From Malaciobacter halophilus (GTDB lineage Bacteria > Campylobacterota > Campylobacteria > Campylobacterales > Arcobacteraceae): a stretch of 64,000 nt of DNA. Position 1 is the stretch's first letter. Each line of letters begins with the position of its first letter. Positions 18,191 to 27,240 of this stretch are shown here, piece after piece. A program made the translations under genes and the position numbers. The notes under the pieces were generated by a model. It did not search any database. It was not told the DNA's origin and worked only from the letters and a program-made list of their open reading frames with translations. The stretch covers positions 62,001-126,000 of the forward strand of contig NZ_NXIF01000007.1 in assembly GCF_002837275.1 (NCBI RefSeq). Direction: 5' to 3'.

Positions 18191-18430
18191 ATGGCTATTA
18201 AATTAAAAATTAAAAAAGGTGATACAGTTAAGATTATCGCTGGTGATGACAAAGGTAAAACTGGTGAAGTTTTACAAGTTTTACCAAAAGAGAACAAAGT
18301 AATTGTAAAAGATTGCAAAGTAGCTAAAAAAACTGTAAAACCAGATCAAGAAAAAAACCCTAATGGTGGATTTGTAAACAAAGAGATGCCTATTGATATC
18401 TCTAATGTAGCAAAAGTAGAAGGTAATTAA
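18191..18430 (+). CDS. rplX: 50S ribosomal protein L24
   Basis: L24 starts 50S assembly. The 79-residue protein has a KOW motif ([24 protein letters not shown], about 8-31). It is shorter than E. coli L24 (about 104) but close to other Campylobacterota. It lies 2 bp after rplN. Confidence 0.95.
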   Translation: MAIKLKIKKGDTVKIIAGDDKGKTGEVLQVLPKENKVIVKDCKVAKKTVKPDQEKNPNGGFVNKEMPIDISNVAKVEGN

Positions 18431-18432
18431 TT

Positions 18433-18981
18433 ATGGCAGCAAGATTATTAGAAAAGTACAAAAACGAAATTAAGCCAGTTTTAGAATCAGAGTTTCCTAA
18501 AAACAAGATGTTAACTGCTAAATTAGAAAAAGTAGTTATCTCTGTTGGTGCTGGTGAAGCTATGAAAGATAGTAAATTAATGCAAAACATCCAAGATACT
18601 ATCTCTTTAATTGCTGGACAACATGCAGTTAAAGTAATTGCTAAGAAATCAGTTGCAGGATTTAAAGTAAGAGAAGGTATGCCAGTAGGTGTAAAAGTTA
18701 CACTAAGAGGTGAAAATATGTATACTTTCTTAGATAAACTTTGTTCAGTTGCTTTACCAAGAGTAAAAGACTTTAGAGGTCTTAAAAGAAATGGATTTGA
18801 CGGAAGAGGTAACTACAACTTCGGTTTAGATGAGCAGTTAATGTTCCCAGAAGTAGTTTATGATGATATCATCAAAACTCACGGTATGAATATTTCAATT
18901 TCTACAAGTGCAGACAATGATGCTGAAGCATTCAGATTATTAGAGCTTGTTGGAATTCCATTTACTAAAGGAAGAGCGTAA
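18433..18981 (+). CDS. rplE: 50S ribosomal protein L5
   Basis: L5 binds 5S rRNA and contacts the P-site tRNA. The 182-residue protein contains [36 protein letters not shown] (about 73-94) and the C-terminal [17 protein letters not shown]. It abuts rpsN with a one-base overlap. Confidence 0.98.
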   Translation: MAARLLEKYKNEIKPVLESEFPKNKMLTAKLEKVVISVGAGEAMKDSKLMQNIQDTISLIAGQHAVKVIAKKSVAGFKVREGMPVGVKVTLRGENMYTFLDKLCSVALPRVKDFRGLKRNGFDGRGNYNFGLDEQLMFPEVVYDDIIKTHGMNISISTSADNDAEAFRLLELVGIPFTKGRA

Positions 18982-19166
18982 TGGCAAAGAAATCTATGAT
19001 TGCTAAAGCAAAGAGAACTCCTAAGTTCTCTTCAAGAGCATATACAAGATGTTCAGTTTGTGGAAGACCACATTCAGTATACAGAGATTTTGGTCTTTGT
19101 AGAGTTTGTTTAAGAAAAATGGCTAACGAAGGGTTACTTCCTGGTGTTAGAAAATCTAGTTGGTAG
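18981..19166 (+). CDS. rpsN: 30S ribosomal protein S14, zinc-binding type
   Basis: This 61-residue S14 carries two CxxC pairs (CSVC at about 24-27 and CRVC at about 40-43), so it is the short zinc-containing form rather than the long zinc-free form. It ends in the typical [11 protein letters not shown]. Growth would depend on zinc for this protein unless a second copy exists elsewhere. Confidence 0.97.
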   Translation: MAKKSMIAKAKRTPKFSSRAYTRCSVCGRPHSVYRDFGLCRVCLRKMANEGLLPGVRKSSW

Positions 19167-19179
19167 GAGAATTTAAGCT

Positions 19180-19578
19180 ATGATGAATGATATAATCGCA
19201 GATGCTTTAACTAGAATAAGAAATGCTGCACTTAGAAAATTAGAAGTTGCAACATTATTACACTCAAATACAATTGTAGGTATTCTAGAAGTATTACAAC
19301 AAAAAGAGTATATTGAGAGTTACAAAGTTATCGATGCAGAAAATAATAAGAAAACAGTACAAGTTACATTAAAATATGATGATAATGATAACTCTGTAAT
19401 TAACGAAATTAAAAGAGTTTCAAAACCAGGAAGAAGAGTATATAAGTCTTCTTCAGAATTAAAAAACTTTAAAAATGGATACGGTACAATCATTGTTACA
19501 ACTAACAAGGGTGTTATCGCTAACGATGAAGCTTATGCTTCAAAAGTTGGTGGTGAAGTACTGTGTACAGTATGGTAG
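19180..19578 (+). CDS. rpsH: 30S ribosomal protein S8
   Basis: S8 is a primary 16S-binding protein and in E. coli represses the spc operon. The 132-residue protein starts [16 protein letters not shown]; the first of two adjacent ATG codons is chosen because family members start MxNDI. The C-terminus [22 protein letters not shown] is diagnostic. GGAGAA precedes the start. Confidence 0.98.
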   Translation: MMNDIIADALTRIRNAALRKLEVATLLHSNTIVGILEVLQQKEYIESYKVIDAENNKKTVQVTLKYDDNDNSVINEIKRVSKPGRRVYKSSSELKNFKNGYGTIIVTTNKGVIANDEAYASKVGGEVLCTVW

Positions 19579-19587
19579 GAGAGTGTA

Positions 19588-20121
19588 ATGTCTAGAATTG
19601 GAAAAAGACCTATTTCTATACCAAATGGAATTGAAGTAACTGTAGAAGGTACAGTAGTTAACGTTAAAAAAGGAAGTAAAGTTTCTTCTGTTGAGACTCA
19701 TGGAAGAGTAGGAATTGAAGTAGCTGATAATAAAGTTATTCTTTCTAAAATTGGAGAACAACCTGAAGCTGCAGCTTTCTGGGGAACTTATAGAGCACTT
19801 ATTAACAATGCTATTGAAGGATTAGATAAAGGTTTTGCTAAATCTTTAGAAATCAACGGTGTTGGTTATAGAGCTGCTGTAAAAGGTAAAGTTCTTGAAC
19901 TACAATTAGGATACTCTCACCCAATTAATTACGATATCCCAGAAGGATTAGATATTACAGTTGAGAAAAACTTAATTCACGTAAAAGGTGCAGACAAACA
20001 ACAAGTTGGGCAAGCTGCTGCAATTATTAGAGGCTTTAGAAAACCTGAACCATATAAAGGTAAAGGTGTTAAATATGTTGATGAGCATATTGTTAGAAAA
20101 GCTGGTAAAACTGCGAAGTAA
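19588..20121 (+). CDS. rplF: 50S ribosomal protein L6
   Basis: L6 supports the factor-binding region of the 50S. The 177-residue protein has two repeated domains; diagnostic parts are [31 protein letters not shown] and the C-terminal [17 protein letters not shown] (about 148-164). Normal length and position. Confidence 0.98.
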   Translation: MSRIGKRPISIPNGIEVTVEGTVVNVKKGSKVSSVETHGRVGIEVADNKVILSKIGEQPEAAAFWGTYRALINNAIEGLDKGFAKSLEINGVGYRAAVKGKVLELQLGYSHPINYDIPEGLDITVEKNLIHVKGADKQQVGQAAAIIRGFRKPEPYKGKGVKYVDEHIVRKAGKTAK

Positions 20122-20131
20122 GGTGTGAGTA

Positions 20132-20491
20132 ATGAGTAGAGCAAAAGAAATAGCAAAAAAGAACGCTTTAAGATTAAAAAGAAAAAGAAGAGTTAGAGGT
20201 AGTATTTCTGGTACTGAAAGTAAACCAAGAGTTACTATTACTAAATCTAATAAATATGTTTCAGCACAAGCAATTGATGATGTAGCTGGTAACACTTTAG
20301 CTGCTGCTAATTCTAAGACATTAGGATTAAATGTATCTAAAGAGAGCGCTTCTAAAACAGCTGCTAAATTAGCAGAAGAGTTAAAAGCGAAGAATATTGA
20401 TACTGTAGTATTTGATAGAAATGGATACCTGTATCATGGTGTGGTTGCAGCATTTGCTGACGCATTAAGAGAAAACGGAATTAAACTATAA
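20132..20491 (+). CDS. rplR: 50S ribosomal protein L18
   Basis: L18 binds 5S rRNA with L5. The 119-residue protein starts with a basic tail ([19 protein letters not shown]), and ends [26 protein letters not shown], split here as a family hallmark. It follows rplF by 10 bp. Confidence 0.97.
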   Translation: MSRAKEIAKKNALRLKRKRRVRGSISGTESKPRVTITKSNKYVSAQAIDDVAGNTLAAANSKTLGLNVSKESASKTAAKLAEELKAKNIDTVVFDRNGYLYHGVVAAFADALRENGIKL

Positions 20492-20497
20492 GGGTTA

Positions 20498-20944
20498 ATG
20501 ATGGCAGCAGTAAATAGAGAAGATTTTCAAGAAGCAATCGTTAAAATCGGAAGAGTAACAAAAGTTGTAAAAGGTGGTAGAAGATTCAGATTTACAGCTT
20601 TAGTTGTTGTTGGTGATAAAAATGGTACAGTAGGTTATGGAACTGGTAAAGCTAAAGAGGTTCCTGATGCAATTAAAAAAGCTTTAGATGATGCATTTAA
20701 ATCATTAGTAAGCGTTTCTATTAAAGGAACTACAATTGCACATGACATTGAGCATAAGTATAATTCAAGTAAAATTTTACTTAAACCAGCTTCAGAGGGT
20801 ACAGGACTTATCGCAGGTGGTGCGGCAAGACCAGTACTAGAATTATCAGGTGTTAAAGATATTATTGCAAAATCTTTAGGTTCAAACAACCCTAACAACC
20901 TTGTACAAGCTACTGTTGAAGCACTAGCTAGAATAAAAGGATAA
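20498..20944 (+). CDS. rpsE: 30S ribosomal protein S5
   Basis: S5 affects decoding fidelity. The 148-residue protein has the N-terminal [19 protein letters not shown] (about 23-41), [19 protein letters not shown] and the C-terminal [16 protein letters not shown]. Unlike most bacteria no rpmD (L30) follows: rplO starts 4 bp later, as in other Campylobacterota. Confidence 0.98.
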   Translation: MMAAVNREDFQEAIVKIGRVTKVVKGGRRFRFTALVVVGDKNGTVGYGTGKAKEVPDAIKKALDDAFKSLVSVSIKGTTIAHDIEHKYNSSKILLKPASEGTGLIAGGAARPVLELSGVKDIIAKSLGSNNPNNLVQATVEALARIKG

Positions 20945-20948
20945 TTAG

Positions 20949-21347
20949 ATGGCATTAAATAATTTACAACCAGCTGAAGGTAGTACTAAAAACGTTAAAA
21001 GAGTTGGTAGAGGTCAAGGTTCAGGAATGGGTAAGACTTCTACTAGAGGTCAAAAAGGTCAAAAATCTAGATCTGGATTTAAGAATAAAAGAGGTTTTGA
21101 GGGTGGTCAACAACCAATCCATAGAAGACTTCCAAAAGTAGGTTTCTTCTCAAGAGTTAGCAAACCTTACTCTATTAATGTAGATAGAGTTAAGCAAGTT
21201 GCACAGTTAGAAGAGATTACTTTAGATTCTATTAAATCAGTTTATAAACTATCTAAATCAGTTGAGAAGGTTAAATTAATCGGTTCAGCTGCTAAAGATT
21301 TAGCATCTAAAATTAAAGACGAAAACGTAACTACAACTGGAAAATAA
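20949..21347 (+). CDS. rplO: 50S ribosomal protein L15
   Basis: L15 is a late assembly protein of the 50S. The 132-residue sequence has the Gly/Arg-rich N-terminus [22 protein letters not shown] (about 20-41) and [18 protein letters not shown]. It is at the short end for the family. It is adjacent to secY, as usual. Confidence 0.97.
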   Translation: MALNNLQPAEGSTKNVKRVGRGQGSGMGKTSTRGQKGQKSRSGFKNKRGFEGGQQPIHRRLPKVGFFSRVSKPYSINVDRVKQVAQLEEITLDSIKSVYKLSKSVEKVKLIGSAAKDLASKIKDENVTTTGK

Positions 21348-21349
21348 TT

Positions 21350-22612
21350 ATGAGTAAAGATCTTATAAATAAGATTCTTATTACTTTAGGGTTTATATTC
21401 CTTTACAGGCTACTGGCATATGTGCCAGTACCTGGTGTTAATATAGATGTAGTAAAAGAATTCTTCGATTCAAATGCAAATAATGCATTAGGTCTTGTAA
21501 ATATGTTTAGTGGTAATGCAGTTGAAAGATTGTCAATTATATCACTAGGAATTATGCCTTACATTACAGCTTCTATTATTATGGAACTTCTAGCAGCTAC
21601 TTTCCCAGCACTTGGTAAAATGAAAAAAGAGAGAGATGGTATGCAAAAATATATGCAAATCATCAGATATACTACTATTGTTATTACACTAATTCAATCA
21701 ATTGGTGTATCAATGGGTCTAAATTCATTAACTGGGCAAAGTGGACAAAGTGCAATTTCTATTGATATGAATACTTTTATTGCAGTATCATCTATATCAA
21801 TGTTGACAGGAACTATGTTATTAATGTGGATTGGAGAGCAAATAACTCAAAAAGGTATTGGTAACGGTATTTCGTTAATTATCTTTGCAGGTATTGTTTC
21901 TGCAATTCCAAGTGCTATTGGTGGTACAGTTGATTTAGTAAATAATGGTCAAATGAACTTTTTAACAGTTATTGCAATTTTAGTAATTATTCTTGCAACT
22001 GTTGGAGCTATTATTTATGTGGAACTAGGTGAGAGAAGAGTACCTGTTTCATACTCAAGAAAAGTTATGATGCAAAATCAAAACAAAAGAGTTATGAACT
22101 ATATACCTATTAAGGTTAATTTATCAGGTGTAATTCCAGCTATTTTTGCAAGTGCTATTTTAATGTTCCCAGCGACTGTTTTACAAGGTAGTCAAAACGA
22201 GTACTTAGTAGCTATTGCGGATTTTTTAAATCCGAGCAGTTATACTTTTAATATTTTTATGTTTTTATTTGTAGTATTTTTTGCATTTTTCTATGCAAGT
22301 ATTACATTTAATGCAAAAGATATTTCAGACAATTTAAAAAGACAAGGTGGATTTATTCCAGGTGTTAGACCAGGAGCATCAACTGCAAACTTCTTAAATG
22401 AAGTAGCAAGTAGATTAACTTTCTGGGGAGCATTATACCTTGCAGCAATTTCAACGGTTCCTTGGCTTTTAGTTAAGTCAATGGGTGTTCCATTCTATTT
22501 TGGTGGTGTTGCTGTTCTTATTGTTGTTCAAGTTGCTATTGATACAATGAGAAAAATAGAAGCACAACAATATACTAATAAGTATGAAACACTAAGTGCG
22601 GTTGGGCTGTAG
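21350..22612 (+). CDS. secY: protein translocase subunit SecY
   Basis: SecY is the channel of the general secretion machinery. The 420-residue protein has about ten hydrophobic segments; diagnostic parts are the N-terminal LGFIFLYRLLAYVPVPGV, plug region SGNAVERLSIISLGIMPYI and the cytoplasmic loop with QGGFIPGVRPG (about 336-346). It follows rplO by 2 bp and is followed by map rather than adk, which lies 12 kb further on. Confidence 0.98.
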   Translation: MSKDLINKILITLGFIFLYRLLAYVPVPGVNIDVVKEFFDSNANNALGLVNMFSGNAVERLSIISLGIMPYITASIIMELLAATFPALGKMKKERDGMQKYMQIIRYTTIVITLIQSIGVSMGLNSLTGQSGQSAISIDMNTFIAVSSISMLTGTMLLMWIGEQITQKGIGNGISLIIFAGIVSAIPSAIGGTVDLVNNGQMNFLTVIAILVIILATVGAIIYVELGERRVPVSYSRKVMMQNQNKRVMNYIPIKVNLSGVIPAIFASAILMFPATVLQGSQNEYLVAIADFLNPSSYTFNIFMFLFVVFFAFFYASITFNAKDISDNLKRQGGFIPGVRPGASTANFLNEVASRLTFWGALYLAAISTVPWLLVKSMGVPFYFGGVAVLIVVQVAIDTMRKIEAQQYTNKYETLSAVGL

Positions 22613-22614
22613 TT

Positions 22615-23379
22615 ATGGCAATTGCAATTAGAAAACCAAATGAAATTCAAAAACTTCGCGACGCTAACGTTATCGTTGCGAAGACTTTAAATTATTTAAA
22701 CGAAAATGTAAAGCCAGGCATGACTTTAAAAGAAGTTGATGTTATGGGTGAGAAGTTTTTGAGAGATCTTGGAGCTAGACCGTCTTTTAAAGGACTGTAT
22801 GGTTTCCCTGGTGCTATTTGTACCTCACTAAATGAAGTTATTATCCATGGTATACCAGATGATACTGTTTTAAAAGAAGGCGACATTTTAGGCCTTGATA
22901 TTGGAACAGAGTTAGATGGTTGGTATGGAGATGCTGCTATTACTATGCCAATTGGCAAAATCTCAAAAGAGGATGAAGAGTTAATTGCTTGTGCAAAAGA
23001 CTCTTTACTTTATGCTATTGATATTATCAAAGAAGGTATGAGATTTAAAGAACTTTCAAAAGCAATAGAAGATTTTATCGTTGCTAGAGGTTATCAACCT
23101 CTAATTAGATTTTGTGGACATGGTATTGGTAAAAAACCTCATGATGAGCCTGAAATTCCAAACTATTTAGAAAATGGAAGTCCAAAATCTGGACCAAAAA
23201 TTAAAAATGGAATGGTATTTTGTATAGAACCTATGATTTGTCATAAAGATAGAGAACCTGTTATTTTAGAAAATGATTGGGATGTTGTATCAAGAGATGG
23301 ATTAAGAGGTAGCCATTATGAGCATACAGTAGCTGTTATTAACGGCAAAGCAGAGATTTTAAGTACAGTAGATAACTAG
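22615..23379 (+). CDS. map: methionine aminopeptidase, type I
   Basis: It removes the initiator methionine from new proteins. The 254-residue pita-bread enzyme shows metal ligands in DIGTELDGWYGDAA (Asp pair), CGHGIGKKPHDEPEIPNY (His) and CIEPMICH and HYEHTVAV (Glu pair). The short form without an N-terminal extension is the bacterial type. It starts 2 bp after secY; coupling to ribosomal protein synthesis makes biological sense. Confidence 0.97.
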   Translation: MAIAIRKPNEIQKLRDANVIVAKTLNYLNENVKPGMTLKEVDVMGEKFLRDLGARPSFKGLYGFPGAICTSLNEVIIHGIPDDTVLKEGDILGLDIGTELDGWYGDAAITMPIGKISKEDEELIACAKDSLLYAIDIIKEGMRFKELSKAIEDFIVARGYQPLIRFCGHGIGKKPHDEPEIPNYLENGSPKSGPKIKNGMVFCIEPMICHKDREPVILENDWDVVSRDGLRGSHYEHTVAVINGKAEILSTVDN

Positions 23380-23391
23380 GGAGACAATAAA

Positions 23392-23610
23392 GTGGCAAAA
23401 GATGATGTTATTGTGATTGATGGTAAAGTTGTAGAGGCTTTACCTAATGCAATGTTTAGAGTAGAGCTAGACAACGGACATGTAGTATTATGTCATATCT
23501 CAGGAAAAATGAGAATGCACTACATTAAAATTTTACCTGGTGATAAGGTAAAAGTAGAAATTACACCTTATTCACTTGATAAAGGTAGAATTACTCATAG
23601 ATATAAGTAA
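23392..23610 (+). CDS. infA: translation initiation factor IF-1
   Basis: IF-1 blocks the A site during initiation. The 72-residue OB-fold protein has [21 protein letters not shown] (in part), [23 protein letters not shown] and ends KGRITHRYK. The start is GTG at 23392 with GGGAGA upstream. It is last in the operon, directly before the terminator; rpmJ, rpsM, rpsK, rpsD, rpoA and rplQ are not here. Confidence 0.97.
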   Translation: MAKDDVIVIDGKVVEALPNAMFRVELDNGHVVLCHISGKMRMHYIKILPGDKVKVEITPYSLDKGRITHRYK

Positions 23611-23617
23611 TTTTTAT

Positions 23618-23658
23618 AAAAAGAGACAATAACTTATAATTTTGTCTCTTTTTTTTTC
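23618..23658 (+). terminator. rho-independent terminator of the S10-infA operon
   Basis: AAAAAGAGACAA (23618-23629) pairs with TTGTCTCTTTTT (23642-23653) across a 12-nt loop, followed by a run of T. It lies 8 bp after the infA stop and closes the 10.6-kb operon. Confidence 0.92.
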
Positions 23659-23714
23659 CTTCTTTTAGATTAATCTTGTTAAAATACTTCTAAATAATTA
23701 AAAGTTGAACTATT

Positions 23715-24971
23715 ATGGAAGATATAAAAAAAATAATTAAAAATACTATTCGATCTTTAACAAAGCAAGAAATACCCGCAACTCCATCTAATTATGCAAA
23801 AGAGTTTTATAAGCAAGCACAAGAGCTAGATTTTAGAGTTGATGAGTTAAATAAGTTTTATAAGTTATATAAAGATTTAAATGAAGATGAGAAGCTATAT
23901 ATAAGTGAAAATGATATAACCACTTATTTTGAACTATCCTTCTTGCTATTAAAAAGAGTAAATAACAAAGATTTAACTAAATTTATAGAGAATTTAGATT
24001 TTTTACTTACCCCTTCTATTGATTATAATATTGAAAAAAAGATTTCACAACTAAAAACAGAACTTTTACAAGAGCCTCAAAGATTAGTTAAAAATAGTAC
24101 TATAAATAGATTAAGAAAATTTACAAATGAAAGAATTACAAGAGATAAAGTTGTAGTTCAAGAAAAAGCAAAAGATGTTAAAAAAGTAATTAATCTTATG
24201 GGAAAATATTTTGACAAATGTTTACTTCAAAGTGATGATACTTCAAAAGAGGTTACAATGATAAAAACTGAACTAGAAGGCTTGGAGTTATCAAAACATT
24301 CAGCTAGGGATTTAGCTATGCTTCAAAGTAAGCTAGTAGATACTATTCATAAATTAGAAAATAGTATAGATGAATCTCAAGCTGAACTTTTTAAAGGACA
24401 AAAAGATTGTGTTTATTTACAAAAACAAATAAATAAACTTGAACAAGATTTAAATGAAGTTAGTAGAGAAAAAGATATAGATTTTTTAACAGGTATTGCT
24501 AACAGAAGAGCATTTGCAGCAGAAGTTGACAAAATTGAGAATGAATATGAAATATTTAAATCTAAGTATGCAATAGTATTTTATGATATTGACCACTTTA
24601 AATCTATTAATGATAATTATGGCCATGAATGTGGAGATACTGTATTAAGTACTTTTGCAACAATACTAAAAAAACTAACAAGAGAAGAAGATGTAATTTG
24701 TAGGTATGGTGGAGAAGAGTTTATAGCTTTAATTCACTATACAGAAGATGATGAAGTATTAAGTTATTTAAAAAGAGTACAAAATATTGTTTCTACAAAT
24801 AAATTTGTTCATAAAGATATAAAATTAAAAGTTAAATTTTGTGCTGGAGTAGTTTATAGAAATAAATATAACTCTTATAATGAAGCTTTAGAACAAGCAG
24901 ATTTACTACTAAATAAAGCTAAACATGAAGGTAGAGATAAAATTATTATTGATACTGGAGTGTATATATAA
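23715..24971 (+). CDS. soluble GGDEF diguanylate cyclase
   Basis: It makes the second messenger c-di-GMP from GTP. The C-terminal third holds a complete GGDEF domain: DFLTGIANRRAF (about 257-268), FYDIDHFKSIND, and the active loop RYGGEEF (about 331-337). REED five residues before it is an RxxD inhibitory site, so product feedback is likely. The first 250 residues are helical with a long coiled coil just before GGDEF, no membrane segment and no sensor domain I recognise. It is monocistronic, 56 bp after the infA terminator. Confidence 0.93.
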   Translation: MEDIKKIIKNTIRSLTKQEIPATPSNYAKEFYKQAQELDFRVDELNKFYKLYKDLNEDEKLYISENDITTYFELSFLLLKRVNNKDLTKFIENLDFLLTPSIDYNIEKKISQLKTELLQEPQRLVKNSTINRLRKFTNERITRDKVVVQEKAKDVKKVINLMGKYFDKCLLQSDDTSKEVTMIKTELEGLELSKHSARDLAMLQSKLVDTIHKLENSIDESQAELFKGQKDCVYLQKQINKLEQDLNEVSREKDIDFLTGIANRRAFAAEVDKIENEYEIFKSKYAIVFYDIDHFKSINDNYGHECGDTVLSTFATILKKLTREEDVICRYGGEEFIALIHYTEDDEVLSYLKRVQNIVSTNKFVHKDIKLKVKFCAGVVYRNKYNSYNEALEQADLLLNKAKHEGRDKIIIDTGVYI

Positions 24972-24976
24972 TAAAC

Positions 24977-25061
24977 AAAGCTATGAAGCCTCGTATTAGT
25001 TATAGTTCGCAGTTTAAAAAGGTATAACTAATAGTTAGCTCCATAGTTTTGCCTACTAAAT
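24977..25061. other. long imperfect hairpin between GGDEF gene and HTH gene
   Basis: AAAGCTATG pairs with CATAGTTTT (9 bp, one G-U) and, inside it, TATTAGTTATA pairs perfectly with TATAACTAATA (11 bp) around an 18-nt loop; AGC/GCT may add three more pairs in the internal loop. It lies just after the diguanylate cyclase stop and before the convergent HTH gene. It may be a transcript-end structure or a small RNA; there is no long U-run. Confidence 0.45.
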
Positions 25062-25077
25062 ATTTACAACTACACTA

Positions 25078-25287
25078 TTATAGTCTATTTTCGGTTAATT
25101 TAATCTCTTCTTCAAGAAGTTTCTTGTGATTAATCATAAGTTGTAAGTTTTTATTTAACAACTCTTTCCTTTTATATGACTCTATAATAAAATTATAAAG
25201 CTTAGGTCTTGTTTTTTTCCAATTGTGTAAAGTTGTCTTATTTACTCCTAATTCTTTTTCTAATGTTCTAAGACTTGGTAAAGTCAT
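25078..25287 (-). CDS. small helix-turn-helix DNA-binding protein
   Basis: This is a 69-residue protein, MTLPSLRTLEKELGVNKTTL at its start, with a helix-turn-helix at about residues 5-26 (LRTLEKELGVNKTTLHNWKK) followed by a basic helical tail. I chose ATG 25287 because AGGA lies 7 bp upstream; the frame is open to 25338, but that extension would translate through the operator-like repeat. It is probably a transcriptional regulator of its own gene and perhaps of the divergent glycosylase gene; both are inferences from the repeats at 25316-25381. The ligand is unknown. Confidence 0.75.
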   Translation of the reverse strand: MTLPSLRTLEKELGVNKTTLHNWKKTRPKLYNFIIESYKRKELLNKNLQLMINHKKLLEEEIKLTENRL

Positions 25288-25315
25288 TATAAATCCTGTA
25301 TTGTTGCTTGAAATG

Positions 25316-25345
25316 TATTGTACAAAATATTTGAACAAAAATCAA
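25316..25345 (-). promoter_or_regulatory. probable promoter of the HTH gene overlapping repeat 1
   Basis: Read on the minus strand, TTGATT (complement of 25340-25345) and TACAAT (complement of 25317-25322) are spaced by exactly 17 bp, about 30 bp upstream of the HTH start. The first 24-bp repeat (25316-25339) covers the -10 and the whole spacer, so a protein bound there would block transcription. Confidence 0.55.
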
Positions 25346-25381
25346 GTAAAAAATAAATATTGTACAAAATATTGGAACAAA
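25316..25381. repeat. two near-identical 24-bp direct repeats, 42 bp apart
   Basis: 25316-25339 and 25358-25381 read TATTGTACAAAATATT, then T or G, then GAACAAA; 23 of 24 bases are the same and the offset is 42 bp, four helical turns. Each copy holds the dyad TTGTACAA and, 13 bp later, TTtGaACAA. They lie between the divergent HTH and glycosylase genes and look like operators. Confidence 0.8.
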
Positions 25382-25415
25382 TTAATGTGAAAGTTAAGTT
25401 TTTGTAAAATTTGGC

Positions 25416-26081
25416 ATGACAAATGCAGTTAAAAACAGAATTTTATATCAATTAAATTTTTTAGAATCTATTGGTTATGAGTATCATCCAAATATTGAAT
25501 TTGGCAAAAATGAGATAAATGATTCAAATTTGCCAAATAACTTAAGTGAACTAAAAAATATAGTTGATAATTGCTATTTATGTGATTTGTGTAAAACTAG
25601 AAAAAATGTACTTTTTGGACAAGGTAATAGCGATGCAAAAGTTCTTTTTATTTTAGAAGAACCAACAACTAGTGAAGATGAGTTAGGAGAGTTTTTTGTT
25701 GGTAAAAGTGGTGAAATATTAAAAAATATGATTCAAAATGTACTTATGTTAGACACTCATGATGTATATGTTACTAATATTGTTAAATGTAAATCTAATG
25801 ACGGATTTACTACAACAAATGCAAATAGTTGTAGGGTATATTTAGATAAACAAATTGAGTTAATAAATCCAATGTTAATTGTAACTTTTGGAGAGAAAGC
25901 TTATAAGTATTTAACAAATGATAATGTACAATTTGAACAAGTAAGAGGAAATATACTTCCTTTTAAATATTATAATATTATTCCTACTTTTTCACCTAGT
26001 ATATTACTTAGGAATCCTTCATTAAAAAAAGAAGCATATTATGATATGCTAAAAATTAAATCTATACTGGAGATAAATTGA
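25416..26081 (+). CDS. divergent family-4-like uracil-DNA glycosylase superfamily protein
   Basis: This 221-residue protein has the family-4 UDG layout: a Cys cluster (CYLCDLC, about 54-60, plus Cys in VKCKS and NSC) that could hold a 4Fe-4S cluster, the segment EDELGEFFVGKSGE (about 91-104), NIVKC and a C-terminal LLRNPS. However the usual GEAPG motif is LEEPT and the catalytic HPxxLLR is SPSILLR (no His). It may be inactive or act on another substrate. Residues 1-45 are an unassigned extension. Its stop overlaps the next start. Confidence 0.75.
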   Translation: MTNAVKNRILYQLNFLESIGYEYHPNIEFGKNEINDSNLPNNLSELKNIVDNCYLCDLCKTRKNVLFGQGNSDAKVLFILEEPTTSEDELGEFFVGKSGEILKNMIQNVLMLDTHDVYVTNIVKCKSNDGFTTTNANSCRVYLDKQIELINPMLIVTFGEKAYKYLTNDNVQFEQVRGNILPFKYYNIIPTFSPSILLRNPSLKKEAYYDMLKIKSILEIN

Positions 26082-27196
26082 AACAGATAGTACTTATTAT
26101 TGCTACAGTTTTTTTATTTTTTGGATGTACTCAAAAACAAAGAGTAGTAGATATTCAAAAAAAACAAGAAATTCCAACTACTAAACAAGAGCAAGTAAAA
26201 GAAGAGATAGCTTTTGACAAGCTTTCAGAAGATGAAATAGTTATCAATGAAGTAAAATCAATTGAAGATAAAGATTTAGATGATGTATTTAAATTAGCAG
26301 TAGTTTATCCTTCTAAGGTAGTTGGTAAATATGCAAATAATACTGTAAATACAATTACTGCTTATTTGTTATTTAAAAATGAGAAGTTTAAAGTTGAAAC
26401 TTTTGATACTATTGATGAGAGTATGTTATCAATAGAAAATAGTGTAAAACAGTTAAAAGATGCTGGTTATGAGAAGGTAATTGCACTTTTTACAAATGAA
26501 GGATATAAAAAGCTAGCAAGTTTTTCTTTTGATAGTGATGTTAAAATCTATTTTCCTTTGATAAATAAACAAACAGTTTCTATAATTAAAGATAATTTTT
26601 TATTTGGAGGAATTTCATATAAAAAGCAGATTGATTTACTTCAAAGCTTATCAAATGGCAAAAATATTATGTATTACCAAAAAAATTATTTAGGTAATAA
26701 ACTAAAAACTATTTATGAAAATAGTGTGCAAAATATTATTACTATTAAAAATGTTGAGAGTAGAAACAATGATTATAGAAGATTAGTTAATGATAATAGA
26801 CTTGATAAAGCAGCTGTTATGTTAAATACTTCTATTATAAAAACTTCTATTATCCTTTCTCAAATTAGAGCTTTTGAAAAAGAGCCTGAAGTTGTTTTAT
26901 CAACACAGTTAAACTTTAATCCTTTATTAATATCTTTAACTCAAGCAGAAGATAGAACTAGTTTTGTACTTGCTAATTCTATTGATGCAACAAATGAGAA
27001 ATTAGAAGATATTTTAGATTCTTTAGGTGCTGATATTGTCTATGATTGGGTAAATTACTCTTCATTAGTAGGAGTTAATAGACTTTTTGATGAAAATAAA
27101 TCTGGATTAATAAAAACAAAATTTGAAGAGAATAGAGTTTTATATGAGCCAAAACTATATAAAAGTACAGCGCATGGATTTCAAAAGATTAAGTAA
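26078..27196 (+). CDS. lipoprotein with periplasmic-binding-like domain
   Basis: TTG start overlaps the previous stop in TTGA. The signal sequence ends in the lipobox LFFGC, so Cys17 would be lipidated. After a Glu/Lys-rich linker (about 20-75), the body (about 75-372) has alternating strand and helix blocks such as [16 protein letters not shown] and [13 protein letters not shown], reminiscent of type I periplasmic-binding or LpoA-like (PBP activator) domains. That fold is my inference; the function is unknown. It is paired with the UDG-like gene. Confidence 0.75.
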   Translation: MKQIVLIIATVFLFFGCTQKQRVVDIQKKQEIPTTKQEQVKEEIAFDKLSEDEIVINEVKSIEDKDLDDVFKLAVVYPSKVVGKYANNTVNTITAYLLFKNEKFKVETFDTIDESMLSIENSVKQLKDAGYEKVIALFTNEGYKKLASFSFDSDVKIYFPLINKQTVSIIKDNFLFGGISYKKQIDLLQSLSNGKNIMYYQKNYLGNKLKTIYENSVQNIITIKNVESRNNDYRRLVNDNRLDKAAVMLNTSIIKTSIILSQIRAFEKEPEVVLSTQLNFNPLLISLTQAEDRTSFVLANSIDATNEKLEDILDSLGADIVYDWVNYSSLVGVNRLFDENKSGLIKTKFEENRVLYEPKLYKSTAHGFQKIK

Positions 27197-27204
27197 ATCT
27201 TGGA

Positions 27205-27210
27205 TATAAT
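27205..27210 (+). promoter_or_regulatory. -10 box upstream of aspS
   Basis: TATAAT preceded by TGGA, 30 bp before the aspS start, with an A/T-rich upstream stretch and no clear -35, the usual look of a Campylobacterota sigma-70 promoter. Confidence 0.6.
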
Positions 27211-27240
27211 CGCGAATATTTAAAAAGACGGAGTTTAGAA

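Noticed and set aside
19540-19761. Ser/Tyr/Asn-rich minus-strand frame inside rpsH-rplF
   Set aside because: It is entirely within two certain ribosomal genes and has low-complexity composition expected of an antisense shadow.
24977-25061. Integron attC-like site
   Set aside because: No proper RYYYAAC/GTTRRRY pair flanks the hairpin and there is no integrase.
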